The position numbers were made by a program, and so were the translations under genes. The notes beneath the pieces are model-generated. The model was not told where the DNA came from, did no database searches, and saw only the letters and a list, made by a program, of their open reading frames with translations. Below are positions 1 through 7,379 of a stretch of 64,000 nt of DNA, one piece after another. Every line of letters starts with the position of its first letter. The first letter of the stretch is position 1. This DNA comes from Deltaproteobacteria bacterium HGW-Deltaproteobacteria-18 (GTDB lineage Bacteria > Desulfobacterota > Desulfovibrionia > Desulfovibrionales > Desulfomicrobiaceae). The DNA lies in contig PHBE01000002.1 in NCBI GenBank assembly GCA_002841885.1, forward strand, positions 186,001 to 250,000, given 5' to 3'.

Positions 1-497
1 CCGTAGATGATCAGCACCACGCTCGGCGGCATGATCATCCCAAGCCCGCCGCCTGCGGCCACCGCTCCGGCTGCCAGTCGGTCGCGGTATCCGAAGCGCT
101 TCATTTCCGGGATGGCCACCGTGGCCATGGTCGCGGCCGTAGCCGGACTGGACCCGCAGACCGCGCCAAAGGCGGTGCAGGCCGAGACCGTAGCCATGGC
201 CAGTCCGCCGCGAATGTGCCCGAAAAAATGATACGTCGTCGAAAAAAGACGCCTGCTGATGCCGGCGTTGAAGGCCAGCTGCCCCATGAGGATGAAAAGG
301 GGGATGGTCGTCAGGTCATAGGAGACAAAGACCTCGTACATGCTGCGGCTGAGCATGTTCAAACCGCCCTGAACGGAAGTCAGCACGGAAAATCCCACAA
401 AACCGACCACCCCCATCACAAAGGCGACGGGCATGCGCGTGGCGAAAAGCAGGAGCATGATCGCGATGCCCAAAAATCCGATTCCGGCCGGGCTCAT
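1..497 (-). CDS. dctM: TRAP transporter large permease (DctM), C-terminus beyond window edge
   Basis: The 165 visible residues are the N-terminal part of a DctM large membrane subunit, which forms the ion-coupled channel of a tripartite carboxylate importer in the inner membrane. The translation begins MSPAGIGFLGIAIMLLLF and contains the family segment GAVCGSSPATAATMATVAIP, followed by GLGMIMPPSVVLIIYG at the edge. The ATG overlaps the stop codon of the small-subunit gene by four bases, so the two are translationally coupled. About 260 further residues lie outside the window. The substrate cannot be read from this subunit. The assignment to the large-permease family is firm. Confidence 0.93.
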   Translation of the reverse strand, partial: MSPAGIGFLGIAIMLLLFATRMPVAFVMGVVGFVGFSVLTSVQGGLNMLSRSMYEVFVSYDLTTIPLFILMGQLAFNAGISRRLFSTTYHFFGHIRGGLAMATVSACTAFGAVCGSSPATAATMATVAIPEMKRFGYRDRLAAGAVAAGGGLGMIMPPSVVLIIY

Positions 498-979
498 GAT
501 TTTCTCCATTGCAGCATGAATTGCAACAGGTCGACGAGCATGGTCAGGGTGGCCACGGCGAAGCATGCGCTGAGCGCGTACAGGAAGTAGTACTCGGGCA
601 AACCCAGATTCATGGATACCTCTCCGGAAAGATGTTTGTCCCGGGCATACGTGCACATCATGACCGTGACCGTGGCAAAAAAGGCGACGGACAGGGTTTC
701 GCGAAACAGCTTGAGCCGGCGGCGCACCCTGGTCGACATCAGCTGCACGAAGACCTCCACCCCGATGTGCGAACGGTGGCTATGGGCGTACGGCAGGGAC
801 AGCCCCAGCGCCAGAACGGCCAGAAAGGTGACGATCTCCTCGGAGCCGAAAATGGGGCTGCGATTGAGGCGACCGGTAATGTCGGCCACGGTCAGAAACG
901 CCATGCCCAGCAGGCACAGGCATCCGCCGATGCGCATCATGCTTCCGATGCGCGCCAGAATCCTAGAAACGATTTCCAC
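494..979 (-). CDS. dctQ: TRAP transporter small permease (DctQ)
   Basis: This 161-residue protein has four predicted membrane segments (about residues 15-33, 47-65, 95-113 and 132-152) and the conserved early stretch ADITGRL followed by EEIVTFLAVLALGLSLPYA, as expected of DctQ. It pairs with DctM and connects the periplasmic binding protein to the channel. It lies 78 bases downstream of dctP and overlaps dctM by four bases. A strong stem-loop fills the gap before it, which may let dctP transcripts outlive those of the membrane subunits, a common arrangement in TRAP operons. Confidence 0.9.
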   Translation of the reverse strand: MEIVSRILARIGSMMRIGGCLCLLGMAFLTVADITGRLNRSPIFGSEEIVTFLAVLALGLSLPYAHSHRSHIGVEVFVQLMSTRVRRRLKLFRETLSVAFFATVTVMMCTYARDKHLSGEVSMNLGLPEYYFLYALSACFAVATLTMLVDLLQFMLQWRKS

Positions 980-1002
980 GAGCTTTCTCCCTACTACATG
1001 AC

Positions 1003-1036
1003 GCAGGGGCAGGAGCCTTGCGGCTCTTGCCCCTGC
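1003..1036 (-). other. Intercistronic stem-loop between dctP and dctQ
   Basis: Two 15-base arms (1003-1017 and 1022-1036) pair with one mismatch around a four-base loop. There is no T tract on the minus strand, so this is more likely an mRNA-stabilising or partial-readthrough structure than a strong terminator. It sits in the only sizeable gap of the dctPQM operon. Confidence 0.55.
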
Positions 1037-1057
1037 AACTCTCCGACAAATTGAAGG

Positions 1058-2062
1058 CTATCTCAGATTGGCGTGCATGAAATCCAGCACAGCCTTGCCA
1101 TCCGCTCCGACCTTGGCACATTCGGCCTCGTATTCGCCGAAGATGGGCTCCATGGCCTTGGTCCAGCGCTCTGCCTCGGCCGGGTCCAGGGTGACCACGG
1201 CGTTACCCTGCTGAGCCAGGAAAAATTCCAGGCCTTCCTTGTCGCTGTCATCCCAGGCCTGTCCATGCCTTGGAATCCAGTCCCGGCTGACCTCGGTCAA
1301 CACTTTTTGCACCTCGGGGGTGAGTGAAGCCCAGGCATCCTTGTTGATGACCACAAAAAAAGTGGTCGTGTAGGCCACGGCGGTGGTATCCGTCAAATAG
1401 TCAACGACCTCGCCCATCTTCCAGCCCTTGTTGGTCTCGACGGGATAGATTCCACCGTTGACGACGCCTTTCTGGATGGACTGGTAGGAGTCGGGCATGG
1501 ACATGGCCACCGGGCTGCCGCCCAGGGCGGAGATGACGCTTGCGCTGTTGCCGGTGGCGCGGATCTTCATGCCCTTGAGCTCGTCCATGGAGGTCACGGC
1601 CTTGCCTGCGGTGTGCAGCTTGCCCGGTCCGTGCGCATGAAAATAAAGGACATGCACGTCGTCAAATTCCTTGGGCTTGAACTGCTCATAGACGGCATTG
1701 GCCAGCGCCGTGGCCTGCGCGCCGCTCGTGTATCCCATGGGCAGGTCGACTCCGGACAGGACCGGAAAACGCCCCTTGGTGTAACCGAGGGCGGAGAGAC
1801 CGATGTCCGAGATGCGCTGCACCACGCCGTCATAGCAATCCTTGGGCTTGGTCAGGGTTCCTGCCGGGTAGTAGTCGATGACGACCTGGCCGTTCGAGCG
1901 AGCCTCGACCTCGCGGCACCACTCTTCGGCCAGGATCGACTGGATGTGGGTCGGCGGGAAGAAATTGCTGTAGGACAGCTTGACCGGTCCTGCGGCGATG
2001 GTCGGAGCCGACATTCCCAAAACGATGAAAGCCAGGGTCGCGACTCGTAAAAACAGCCTCAT
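1058..2062 (-). CDS. dctP: TRAP transporter periplasmic solute-binding protein (DctP)
   Basis: This is a 334-residue DctP-family protein with a cleavable signal peptide (residues 1-23, ending TIAA). The mature part begins GPVKLSYSNFFPP and carries family landmarks such as MKIRATGNSASVISALGGSPV, in the region where the ligand-clamping arginine of TRAP binding proteins lies, and YPVETNKGWKMGEVVDY. The start has a GGAGG ribosome site. It is separated from the tetR gene by 52 bases with no promoter I can recognise, so it is probably co-transcribed with the repressor. The ligand is likely an organic acid, but the sequence does not identify it. Confidence 0.92.
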   Translation of the reverse strand: MRLFLRVATLAFIVLGMSAPTIAAGPVKLSYSNFFPPTHIQSILAEEWCREVEARSNGQVVIDYYPAGTLTKPKDCYDGVVQRISDIGLSALGYTKGRFPVLSGVDLPMGYTSGAQATALANAVYEQFKPKEFDDVHVLYFHAHGPGKLHTAGKAVTSMDELKGMKIRATGNSASVISALGGSPVAMSMPDSYQSIQKGVVNGGIYPVETNKGWKMGEVVDYLTDTTAVAYTTTFFVVINKDAWASLTPEVQKVLTEVSRDWIPRHGQAWDDSDKEGLEFFLAQQGNAVVTLDPAEAERWTKAMEPIFGEYEAECAKVGADGKAVLDFMHANLR

Positions 2063-2114
2063 GACAGTAATCCTCCGTGTGAAAAGTGAGACCGCGCCCC
2101 ATGCGCGAGCCTGA

Positions 2115-2711
2115 TTATTCCTGGGTATCCAGGGCGTTGGCCAGAGCTAGTTTCATGGCTGCCCGGCGAAAATCCTTGCGGTCGATGGTTCCCGTCCCAA
2201 GCAGGGAATGGATCAAAAAACCTTCGAACAGGGCCGTGTTCAGGGCGCCGATCTTGCGCGCCGGATAACCGCTACGCACATACGGCGCAACGATGTCGTC
2301 GAAAATTTCGTTGGAGAGGCGGTAAAGGGACTGGTTGAGCTGTGCGCGAAGGTCCTCGTTGCGTGAGGCGTGGATGGTGAATTCCAGAAAGACCGAGCTC
2401 CAGTTGCGATCATCGATCATGGTCTCCATAAAGTCGAGGATGCGATCCATGACCTCTTCCAGGCTGTGCGCGTCCTGCAATGCGGCGTCGCGCATGGCGC
2501 GGTAGGACTGCATCTTGATGGCGATGATGGCCAGCATGATCTCGTCCTTGCTTTGCCAGTGCCGATAGAAATTGCCTTTGGCATAGCCGGCCTCTGAGGT
2601 GATTTCGGCCACGGTGGTGGCCACAAACCCCTTGGCGGCGAACAATTTGTCCGCCGAATCGAGCAGCTCGCGCTGGGTCTGGAGTGATTTTTCCTGCTGT
2701 TTTCTAGCCAC
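2115..2711 (-). CDS. TetR/AcrR-family repressor, probably autoregulating the tetR-dctPQM operon
   Basis: The N-terminus holds a TetR helix-turn-helix (LLDSADKLFAAKGFVATTVAEI, then AGYAKGNFYRHWQSKDEI); the remainder is a divergent ligand-binding and dimerisation domain. An upstream ATG at 2756 is possible, but it lies almost at the predicted transcription start and inside the operator. The GTG at 2711 has a well-spaced AAGGA seven bases upstream and gives 198 residues, a normal TetR length, so I chose it. The gene leads into dctP. By position, the ligand may be the transported acid or a derivative of it. Confidence 0.88.
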   Translation of the reverse strand: MARKQQEKSLQTQRELLDSADKLFAAKGFVATTVAEITSEAGYAKGNFYRHWQSKDEIMLAIIAIKMQSYRAMRDAALQDAHSLEEVMDRILDFMETMIDDRNWSSVFLEFTIHASRNEDLRAQLNQSLYRLSNEIFDDIVAPYVRSGYPARKIGALNTALFEGFLIHSLLGTGTIDRKDFRRAAMKLALANALDTQE

Positions 2712-2732
2712 GCGCCATCCTTTTTGGACCAT

Positions 2733-2764
2733 GGTCACAAAGTGACCGAAAGTCATTTTGTGAC
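2733..2764 (-). promoter_or_regulatory. Twin palindromic operator for the TetR repressor
   Basis: GGTCACAAAGTGACC (2733-2747) is a perfect inverted repeat with 6-base arms. A second copy of the same pattern, GTCATTTTGTGAC (2752-2764), follows with its centre 18 bases away. Both lie directly downstream of the -10 hexamer of the leftward promoter, at the predicted start of transcription and in the 5' leader. This is a typical autorepression arrangement for a TetR dimer pair. The repeat is seen directly; protein binding is inferred. Confidence 0.75.
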
Positions 2765-2793
2765 CAAGTATTCCCCTGCCGCCAATCTGTCAA
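2765..2793 (-). promoter_or_regulatory. Sigma-70-type promoter of tetR-dctPQM
   Basis: Read on the minus strand, TTGACA (2793-2788) is followed after 17 bases by TACTTG (2770-2765). Transcription would start near 2757, inside the twin operator and about 45 bases before the GTG start of tetR. Confidence 0.6.
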
Positions 2794-2817
2794 GCTTCCC
2801 CGGCTGCGCAGGATTTC

Positions 2818-2846
2818 TTGACAGCCCCCAGGGCCACGACTAGCAT
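2818..2846 (+). promoter_or_regulatory. Sigma-70-type promoter of the cobalamin operon
   Basis: A consensus TTGACA at 2818-2823 is followed, after exactly 17 bases, by TAGCAT at 2841-2846. Transcription would start near 2853, immediately before the riboswitch. It is divergent from the tetR promoter, with 24 bases between the two -35 elements. Confidence 0.7.
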
Positions 2847-2854
2847 TTTTACCA

Positions 2855-3010
2855 CTTCGGATACCTTAGGGTGTAAAAGGGAATCCCGTGCAAATCGGGA
2901 GCGGACCCGCCGCCGTAAGTTTCAAAAAAAGCCATGCTCCACGCTGTCCACTGGGATCACTCCCGGGAAGGACGAACATGGTGAAACGAGCCGGAAGACC
3001 TGTCCGAGGT
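2855..3010 (+). ncRNA. Cobalamin (B12) riboswitch
   Basis: The leader carries the conserved blocks of the AdoCbl riboswitch in order: GGGAATCCCGTGCAAATCGG then GAGCGGACCCGCCGCCGTAA (about 2879-2918), CCACTGGGATCACTCCCGGGAAGG (2948-2971) and a B12-box-like AGCCGGAAGACCTG (2989-3002). It lies between a consensus promoter and cbiK, about 100 bases before the cbiK start. By established function of the class, cobalamin binding would lower expression of the biosynthetic operon. The intervening 3011-3110 region may hold the expression platform; I could not decide between transcriptional and translational control. Confidence 0.93.
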
Positions 3011-3114
3011 CCAACCACAGTTTGTGCTGCCTGCAACGGGGGATTTTTGCGGGCCGCGCCCTTGGACGTCAGTCCTTCTCTCATCTCACTGCCCCCGCCA
3101 AACCTGGAGGTCTC

Positions 3115-3996
3115 ATGTTCAAAACCTCGCATGTTTGCGGACTCTTTCTGTTCTTTTTTCTGCTCGCCCTGTGCGGCCCGGCCCTGGCTGGGCACAAGGA
3201 ACGACCGGCCAAAAAGGGTATCCTGCTGGCGGCCTTCGGCACCACCGTGCCCGAAGCGCGCAACGCCCTGGACCACATCGGGGAAAAAGCCCGCGTGCGA
3301 TTTCCCGGCATTGAAATCCGCTGGGCCTATTCCTCGCGCATCGTGCGCGAAAAGCTGAGTGCCCAAGGCCAGAATTTCGACTCTCCGGCCATGGCCCTGG
3401 CGCGGATGATGGACGACGGTTTCACGCATGTGGCCGTACAGTCCCTGCACACCATCCCGGGCGAGGAGTTCCATGGCCTGCAGCGCACGGTGCAGGCCTT
3501 TTCCGGCCTGCCCAAGGGCATGGACAGCGTGGTCCTCGGCCAGCCGCTGCTGGCCGAACCCGCCGACGTCGAAGCCTGCGCAGCAGCCATCATGGCCAGC
3601 CTCCCGGCAGAGCGCAAAGCCGGAGAGGCCGTGATCTTTCTGGGCCACGGCACACACCACCCCGCCAACATCTATTACCCCGGACTGCAGTTTTCCCTGA
3701 ACCGCCTCGATCCGCTGGTGCTCATCGGTACCGTCGAAGGTACGCCGTCCCTGGACGATGTGCGCGGAACTCTCAGGGATCACAAGGTTTCGAAAGTCTA
3801 CCTGCAGCCATTCATGGCCGTAGCCGGCGACCATGCCGTCAACGACATGGCCGGTGACGAGGAGGGTTCCTGGAAATCCGTACTCGAAGCCGACGGTCTG
3901 ACCTGCGCTACGGTGCTGCTCGGAACGGCCCAGATTCCGGCTTTCGTCGATATCTGGCTGAATCACCTGCAGGCGGCCCTGGAGCGCCTGCCCTAG
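3115..3996 (+). CDS. cbiK: Sirohydrochlorin cobaltochelatase CbiK, periplasmic form
   Basis: CbiK inserts Co2+ into sirohydrochlorin, the entry step of anaerobic cobalamin synthesis. The ATG at 3115 follows CCTGGAGG, giving 293 residues with a clear signal peptide (about residues 1-25, FLFFFLLALCGPALA), so the enzyme is exported. Core motifs include GILLAAFGTTVPEARNALDH, the region VAVQSLHTIPGEEFHGL and FLGHGTHHPANIYYPGLQ, which carry histidines that serve as metal or acid-base ligands in the family. A periplasmic, haem-binding CbiK is established for Desulfovibrio vulgaris. The gene lies directly under the B12 riboswitch and three bases before an importer gene, so a link between periplasmic metallation and uptake is plausible. 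Confidence 0.93.
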   Translation: MFKTSHVCGLFLFFFLLALCGPALAGHKERPAKKGILLAAFGTTVPEARNALDHIGEKARVRFPGIEIRWAYSSRIVREKLSAQGQNFDSPAMALARMMDDGFTHVAVQSLHTIPGEEFHGLQRTVQAFSGLPKGMDSVVLGQPLLAEPADVEACAAAIMASLPAERKAGEAVIFLGHGTHHPANIYYPGLQFSLNRLDPLVLIGTVEGTPSLDDVRGTLRDHKVSKVYLQPFMAVAGDHAVNDMAGDEEGSWKSVLEADGLTCATVLLGTAQIPAFVDIWLNHLQAALERLP

Positions 3997-3999
3997 CCC

Positions 4000-5007
4000 A
4001 TGAGCGACAGACGACATACGCGGGCATGGCTGGCCATGGCGGCTGCCGTGCCCCTTTCCATCTATGCGGCCCTGTTTTTCGGGTCCTATCCCCTGCCCGC
4101 CGAGGCCATCCACCAAGCTCTCGCGTCCATGCTCCATGGGCAAGTCGAAAGTCAGGAACTGGTCATTGTGCGAGACATTCGGCTGGGGCGCATCCTGCTT
4201 TCTTTTCTGACCGGGGCGGCCCTGGCCGTGTCCGGCGGCGTTTTTCAAGGACTGCTGCGCAACCCCCTGGCCGACCCCTTCACCCTGGGCATATCCAGCG
4301 GCGCGGCCTGCGGCGCGGCTCTGGCTCTGGGCATGGGCTGGACCGTGGCCGGACTTTCGACCCTTCCTCTGGCCGCGCTTGGCGGAGCGTTCGCGGCCAT
4401 GACCCTGGTCCTGGCCATGAGCAGGCTGGCCGGAGATTTTTCCCGCGAGAGCCTGGTCCTGGGCGGCATCGTCGTCTCCACCTTCCTCGGCGCGGCCATC
4501 GCCCTCATCAAATCATTGAACGAGGAATCGGTGGCGGCCATCGTGTTCTGGATCATGGGCAGCTTTCAGGGACGGGGCTTCGAGCACGTGGAACTCATGC
4601 TGCCATACATGATCACGGGCTCTGCCGTGGTCCTTTTCCTGGCCCGGGAACTCGACATCCTGGGCCTTGGATCCGAGCAGGCTGCGCAAGTCGGCGTGTC
4701 CGTGGGACGGGCGCGCATCGGCCTGCTCATCGGAGCCGGGATGCTGACCGCGGCGGCTGTCAGCGTCTCCGGCATCATCGGCTTCGTCGGCCTTGTGGTG
4801 CCCCACCTGGTGCGCATGCTCATCGGACCGGACTCAAGGCCTCTGCTCCTCTTTTCGGCCCTGGGCGGCGGGATCCTGCTGCTGTGGTCCGACGTGCTGG
4901 CCCGCACCATTCTCTCCCACGGAGCGGAATTGCCCGTGGGCGTGGTCACTGCCCTGTTCGGCGGCCCCTTCTTCTGCCTGATCATGGCCAGGGGACGCAG
5001 GTCGTGA
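4000..5007 (+). CDS. FecCD/BtuC-family ABC transporter permease
   Basis: This 335-residue, roughly ten-span membrane protein belongs to the FecCD family that imports vitamin B12, haem and siderophores. Diagnostic stretches are GLLRNPLADPFTLGISSGAA near residue 85 and GFVGLVVPHLVRMLIGPD near residue 265, the latter being the coupling loop to the ATPase. It starts three bases after cbiK and ends in a GTGA overlap with the ATPase gene. Its place inside a cobalamin operon suggests a corrinoid, cobalt-tetrapyrrole or related substrate rather than a ferric siderophore; that is inference from context. Confidence 0.92.
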   Translation: MSDRRHTRAWLAMAAAVPLSIYAALFFGSYPLPAEAIHQALASMLHGQVESQELVIVRDIRLGRILLSFLTGAALAVSGGVFQGLLRNPLADPFTLGISSGAACGAALALGMGWTVAGLSTLPLAALGGAFAAMTLVLAMSRLAGDFSRESLVLGGIVVSTFLGAAIALIKSLNEESVAAIVFWIMGSFQGRGFEHVELMLPYMITGSAVVLFLARELDILGLGSEQAAQVGVSVGRARIGLLIGAGMLTAAAVSVSGIIGFVGLVVPHLVRMLIGPDSRPLLLFSALGGGILLLWSDVLARTILSHGAELPVGVVTALFGGPFFCLIMARGRRS

Positions 5008-5789
5008 GCACAACAATGATCGAAATCCGGAACCTGAGCGCGGGCTACAAGGGTCAACCCGTGCTTCGAGGCATCTCCCTGGCTGTCGGCGAAGGCGAGT
5101 TCACGGGCGTCCTCGGCCCCAACGGCAGCGGCAAGACGACCCTCATCCGCGCCCTGTCCGGAGTCCTGCCGTATTTCTCCGGCAGCATCCGCATCGCAGG
5201 CCACGACATAAAGGCCCAGCCTGCCAAGGCCCGGGCCCGGCATTGCGCCACCGTGGCCCAGAAAAACCCGGGACTTTCCGGGGTGCGCGCCCTGTCGCTG
5301 GTACTCATGGGCCGCTATCCGCATGTTTCCTTTCTGGGCGGCTACTCCCGGCAAGACCATCTGCGCGCGCAGGCGGCCATGGAAGAGACAAGCTGTCTTG
5401 ATCTCGCCCAGCGCAGCACCGAAGCCCTCTCCGGAGGAGAACTGCAGCGGGTCATCACGGCCAAGGCCCTGGCCCAGGACACCAGGCTCCTGCTGCTGGA
5501 CGAGGCTGCGTCCAACCTCGACGTGGCCCGGACCATGGATCTCTACGAGCTGCTGCGTGCCAGAAATGCCGCAGGGCTGACAATCCTTACCGTGGCCCAT
5601 GACCTGAACCTGGCCGCTCTCTATTGCCAGCGCCTCGTCTTTCTGAAAAACGGTTCCGTCGTAGCCGATGGACCCACCCGCGAAATTTTCACGGCCCAAA
5701 CCTTGAGTGAAATATATGAAACACCCCTTGCCGTGGCGGAGCACCCCCTCACCGGGACTCCCCAAGCTTATCTGGTGCCTCGTGCTTAA
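5004..5789 (+). CDS. ABC transporter ATPase of the BtuD/FecE family
   Basis: The ATPase that powers the FecCD-type permease. It has Walker A GPNGSGKT, signature LSGGELQRV, Walker B LLLLDEAASNLD and the switch histidine in TVAHDLNLAALYC. I chose the GTG at 5004, which overlaps the permease stop in GTGA and gives 261 residues; an in-frame ATG at 5016 would give 257. The 3' end overlaps the next gene by 83 bases, an unusually long overlap that is nonetheless supported by good coding features in both frames. Confidence 0.92.
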   Translation: MSTTMIEIRNLSAGYKGQPVLRGISLAVGEGEFTGVLGPNGSGKTTLIRALSGVLPYFSGSIRIAGHDIKAQPAKARARHCATVAQKNPGLSGVRALSLVLMGRYPHVSFLGGYSRQDHLRAQAAMEETSCLDLAQRSTEALSGGELQRVITAKALAQDTRLLLLDEAASNLDVARTMDLYELLRARNAAGLTILTVAHDLNLAALYCQRLVFLKNGSVVADGPTREIFTAQTLSEIYETPLAVAEHPLTGTPQAYLVPRA

Positions 5790-6657
5790 TCTTTTCCTTT
5801 TTCAGGCGGCAGCGGGAGCTGGTTCCCTGGACGAGTTCTCCGTCACCGACGATCAGGGCCGCCTGATACGCCTCGATGCGCCCGCGACCCGGATCATCGC
5901 CCTCTATGGGGCGTTCAATGAGATCCTGGCCGACATGGGCCGCGAAGACCTGCTCATCGCCCGCACCGCAAGCGACAACCTGCCCCCGTCCATCGTCGGC
6001 AAGCCGTCCATCGGAACCCATTTGCGGCCCAACGCGGAGCTGATCCTGGGCCTTCAGCCGGATCTCGTCCTGCAGCTCGGAGGCCGGGGCGAAGCCATGG
6101 AACCGGTACGCTTTCTGGAAAAAAGGGGACTTCAGGTCGCGGTCTTCGATCTTGAGAATTTCGAGCAGCTTTTTTCCGTCATGGAGCGCCTTGGCACTTT
6201 GACAGCAAGCACGGAGCAGGCTGCCGAACGCGTCAGATTCATGCGCTCGGAACTCGCGCGCATAGAAACCGACAACCTGCCCCCACGGCCCAAAATCTTC
6301 TTCGAGGCCCGCTACCCAACGCTCCTGGCGGCAGGACAAGGCTCCATGGCGTCGGAGATAATCTTCAAGGCCGGCGGAGAAAACTGCGTCGCCGCTCCGG
6401 ACAAGCTCGTGCGCCTGGGCGAAGAGGAGCTTCTGCGTCTCGCCCCGGACATCTATCTCGTGCAGGCGGGGCCCATGAACCCACGCCCCGTGCCCATGTC
6501 CGAGCGCAGCCTCTTTCGCACCCTGGACTGCGTGAAATCCGGGCGGGTCCATTTCGTGGACCAGAAGGTCTTTTCACGGCCCGGACCACGCAGCCTTGAA
6601 GCGGTGCGCCAACTCTCGACCATCATTTCAAACTGGAAAAAGGAGGTCCGACCATGA
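5707..6657 (+). CDS. Periplasmic substrate-binding protein of the BtuF/FecB type
   Basis: This 316-residue protein has an N-terminal signal sequence (hydrophobic run LIWCLVLNLFLFQAAAGAG) and the helical-backbone metal-receptor fold: DQGRLIRLDAPATRIIALYGAFNEILADMG, a hallmark N-lobe motif, and SEIIFKAGGENCVA in the C-lobe. There is no lipobox. The start is GTG at 5707 or ATG at 5716, both inside the ATPase gene; neither has a strong ribosome site, so translation is probably coupled. It completes the importer begun at 4000, and its stop overlaps cbiL by four bases. Confidence 0.88.
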   Translation: MKYMKHPLPWRSTPSPGLPKLIWCLVLNLFLFQAAAGAGSLDEFSVTDDQGRLIRLDAPATRIIALYGAFNEILADMGREDLLIARTASDNLPPSIVGKPSIGTHLRPNAELILGLQPDLVLQLGGRGEAMEPVRFLEKRGLQVAVFDLENFEQLFSVMERLGTLTASTEQAAERVRFMRSELARIETDNLPPRPKIFFEARYPTLLAAGQGSMASEIIFKAGGENCVAAPDKLVRLGEEELLRLAPDIYLVQAGPMNPRPVPMSERSLFRTLDCVKSGRVHFVDQKVFSRPGPRSLEAVRQLSTIISNWKKEVRP

Positions 6658-7364
6658 GCGGCCATCTCTACGGCATCGGCGTTGGACCAGGAGACCCGGA
6701 ACTCTTGACCATCAAGGCGGCTGGAATCCTTGGCCGGGTGGACGTCATCCTTGCGGCGTCCTCGACCAAGAACGACGACTCCCTGGCGCTGGACATCGCA
6801 CGCCCACACCTGAAAGCGGATGCGCGCGTCATCCGTCTGGGTTTCCCCATGAGCCGCGACACAGGCACCCTGCAATCCGCATGGGAAGAAAACGCACGTC
6901 TGGTGCTGAATGAACTTGCCAAGGGCCACGACGCGGCCTTTTTGACCCTGGGCGACCCCCTGCTCTACTCGACCTTCGCCTACCTGCTGCGCACCCTGCG
7001 CAGCCTGGCTCCGGAGCAGGCGGTGACGGTGATTCCCGGCATAACCTCCTTCCAGGCCGTGGCGGCGGCCACCGAGACCGTGCTGGCCGAAAGCGCCCAG
7101 AACCTGCTCATCCTGCCCGGCATCCGCGACGCCGCCGATCTGCGCAGAAGCCTTGAGAGTGCGGACAACGCCGTCATCCTCAAGGCCTACACCAATTTTT
7201 CGGCCATCCGCGATGAACTGCGCACTTTACCGACTAAAGCCCATTGCGTTTTTGCCTCAAGAATGGGCATGAAGGACCAGTTCATCACGCGCAGCCTGGA
7301 CGAGGCGCCGGACAACCCGACCTATCTCTCGCTCATGCTGCTGACCAAAAACGAATCACTTTGA
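6654..7364 (+). CDS. cbiL: Cobalt-precorrin-2 C20-methyltransferase
   Basis: CbiL transfers a methyl group from S-adenosylmethionine to C20 of cobalt-precorrin-2. The 236-residue protein starts MSGHLYGIGVGPGDPELLTIKAA, the GxGxGDPELLT motif of tetrapyrrole methylases. It also has LTLGDPLLYSTFAYL and VIPGITSFQAVAAAT, both placed as in CbiL. The ATG overlaps the upstream stop in ATGA, and an AAGGAGG ribosome site lies inside the previous gene. It uses the cobalt-sirohydrochlorin derivative made from the CbiK product. Confidence 0.94.
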   Translation: MSGHLYGIGVGPGDPELLTIKAAGILGRVDVILAASSTKNDDSLALDIARPHLKADARVIRLGFPMSRDTGTLQSAWEENARLVLNELAKGHDAAFLTLGDPLLYSTFAYLLRTLRSLAPEQAVTVIPGITSFQAVAAATETVLAESAQNLLILPGIRDAADLRRSLESADNAVILKAYTNFSAIRDELRTLPTKAHCVFASRMGMKDQFITRSLDEAPDNPTYLSLMLLTKNESL

Positions 7365-7379
7365 ACCAAGGATACGCTT

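Noticed and set aside
2866-4248. 460-codon antisense frame over cbiK and the riboswitch
   Set aside because: The sense strand has a riboswitch, signal peptide and CbiK motifs; the antisense product is low-complexity and unlike any family I know.
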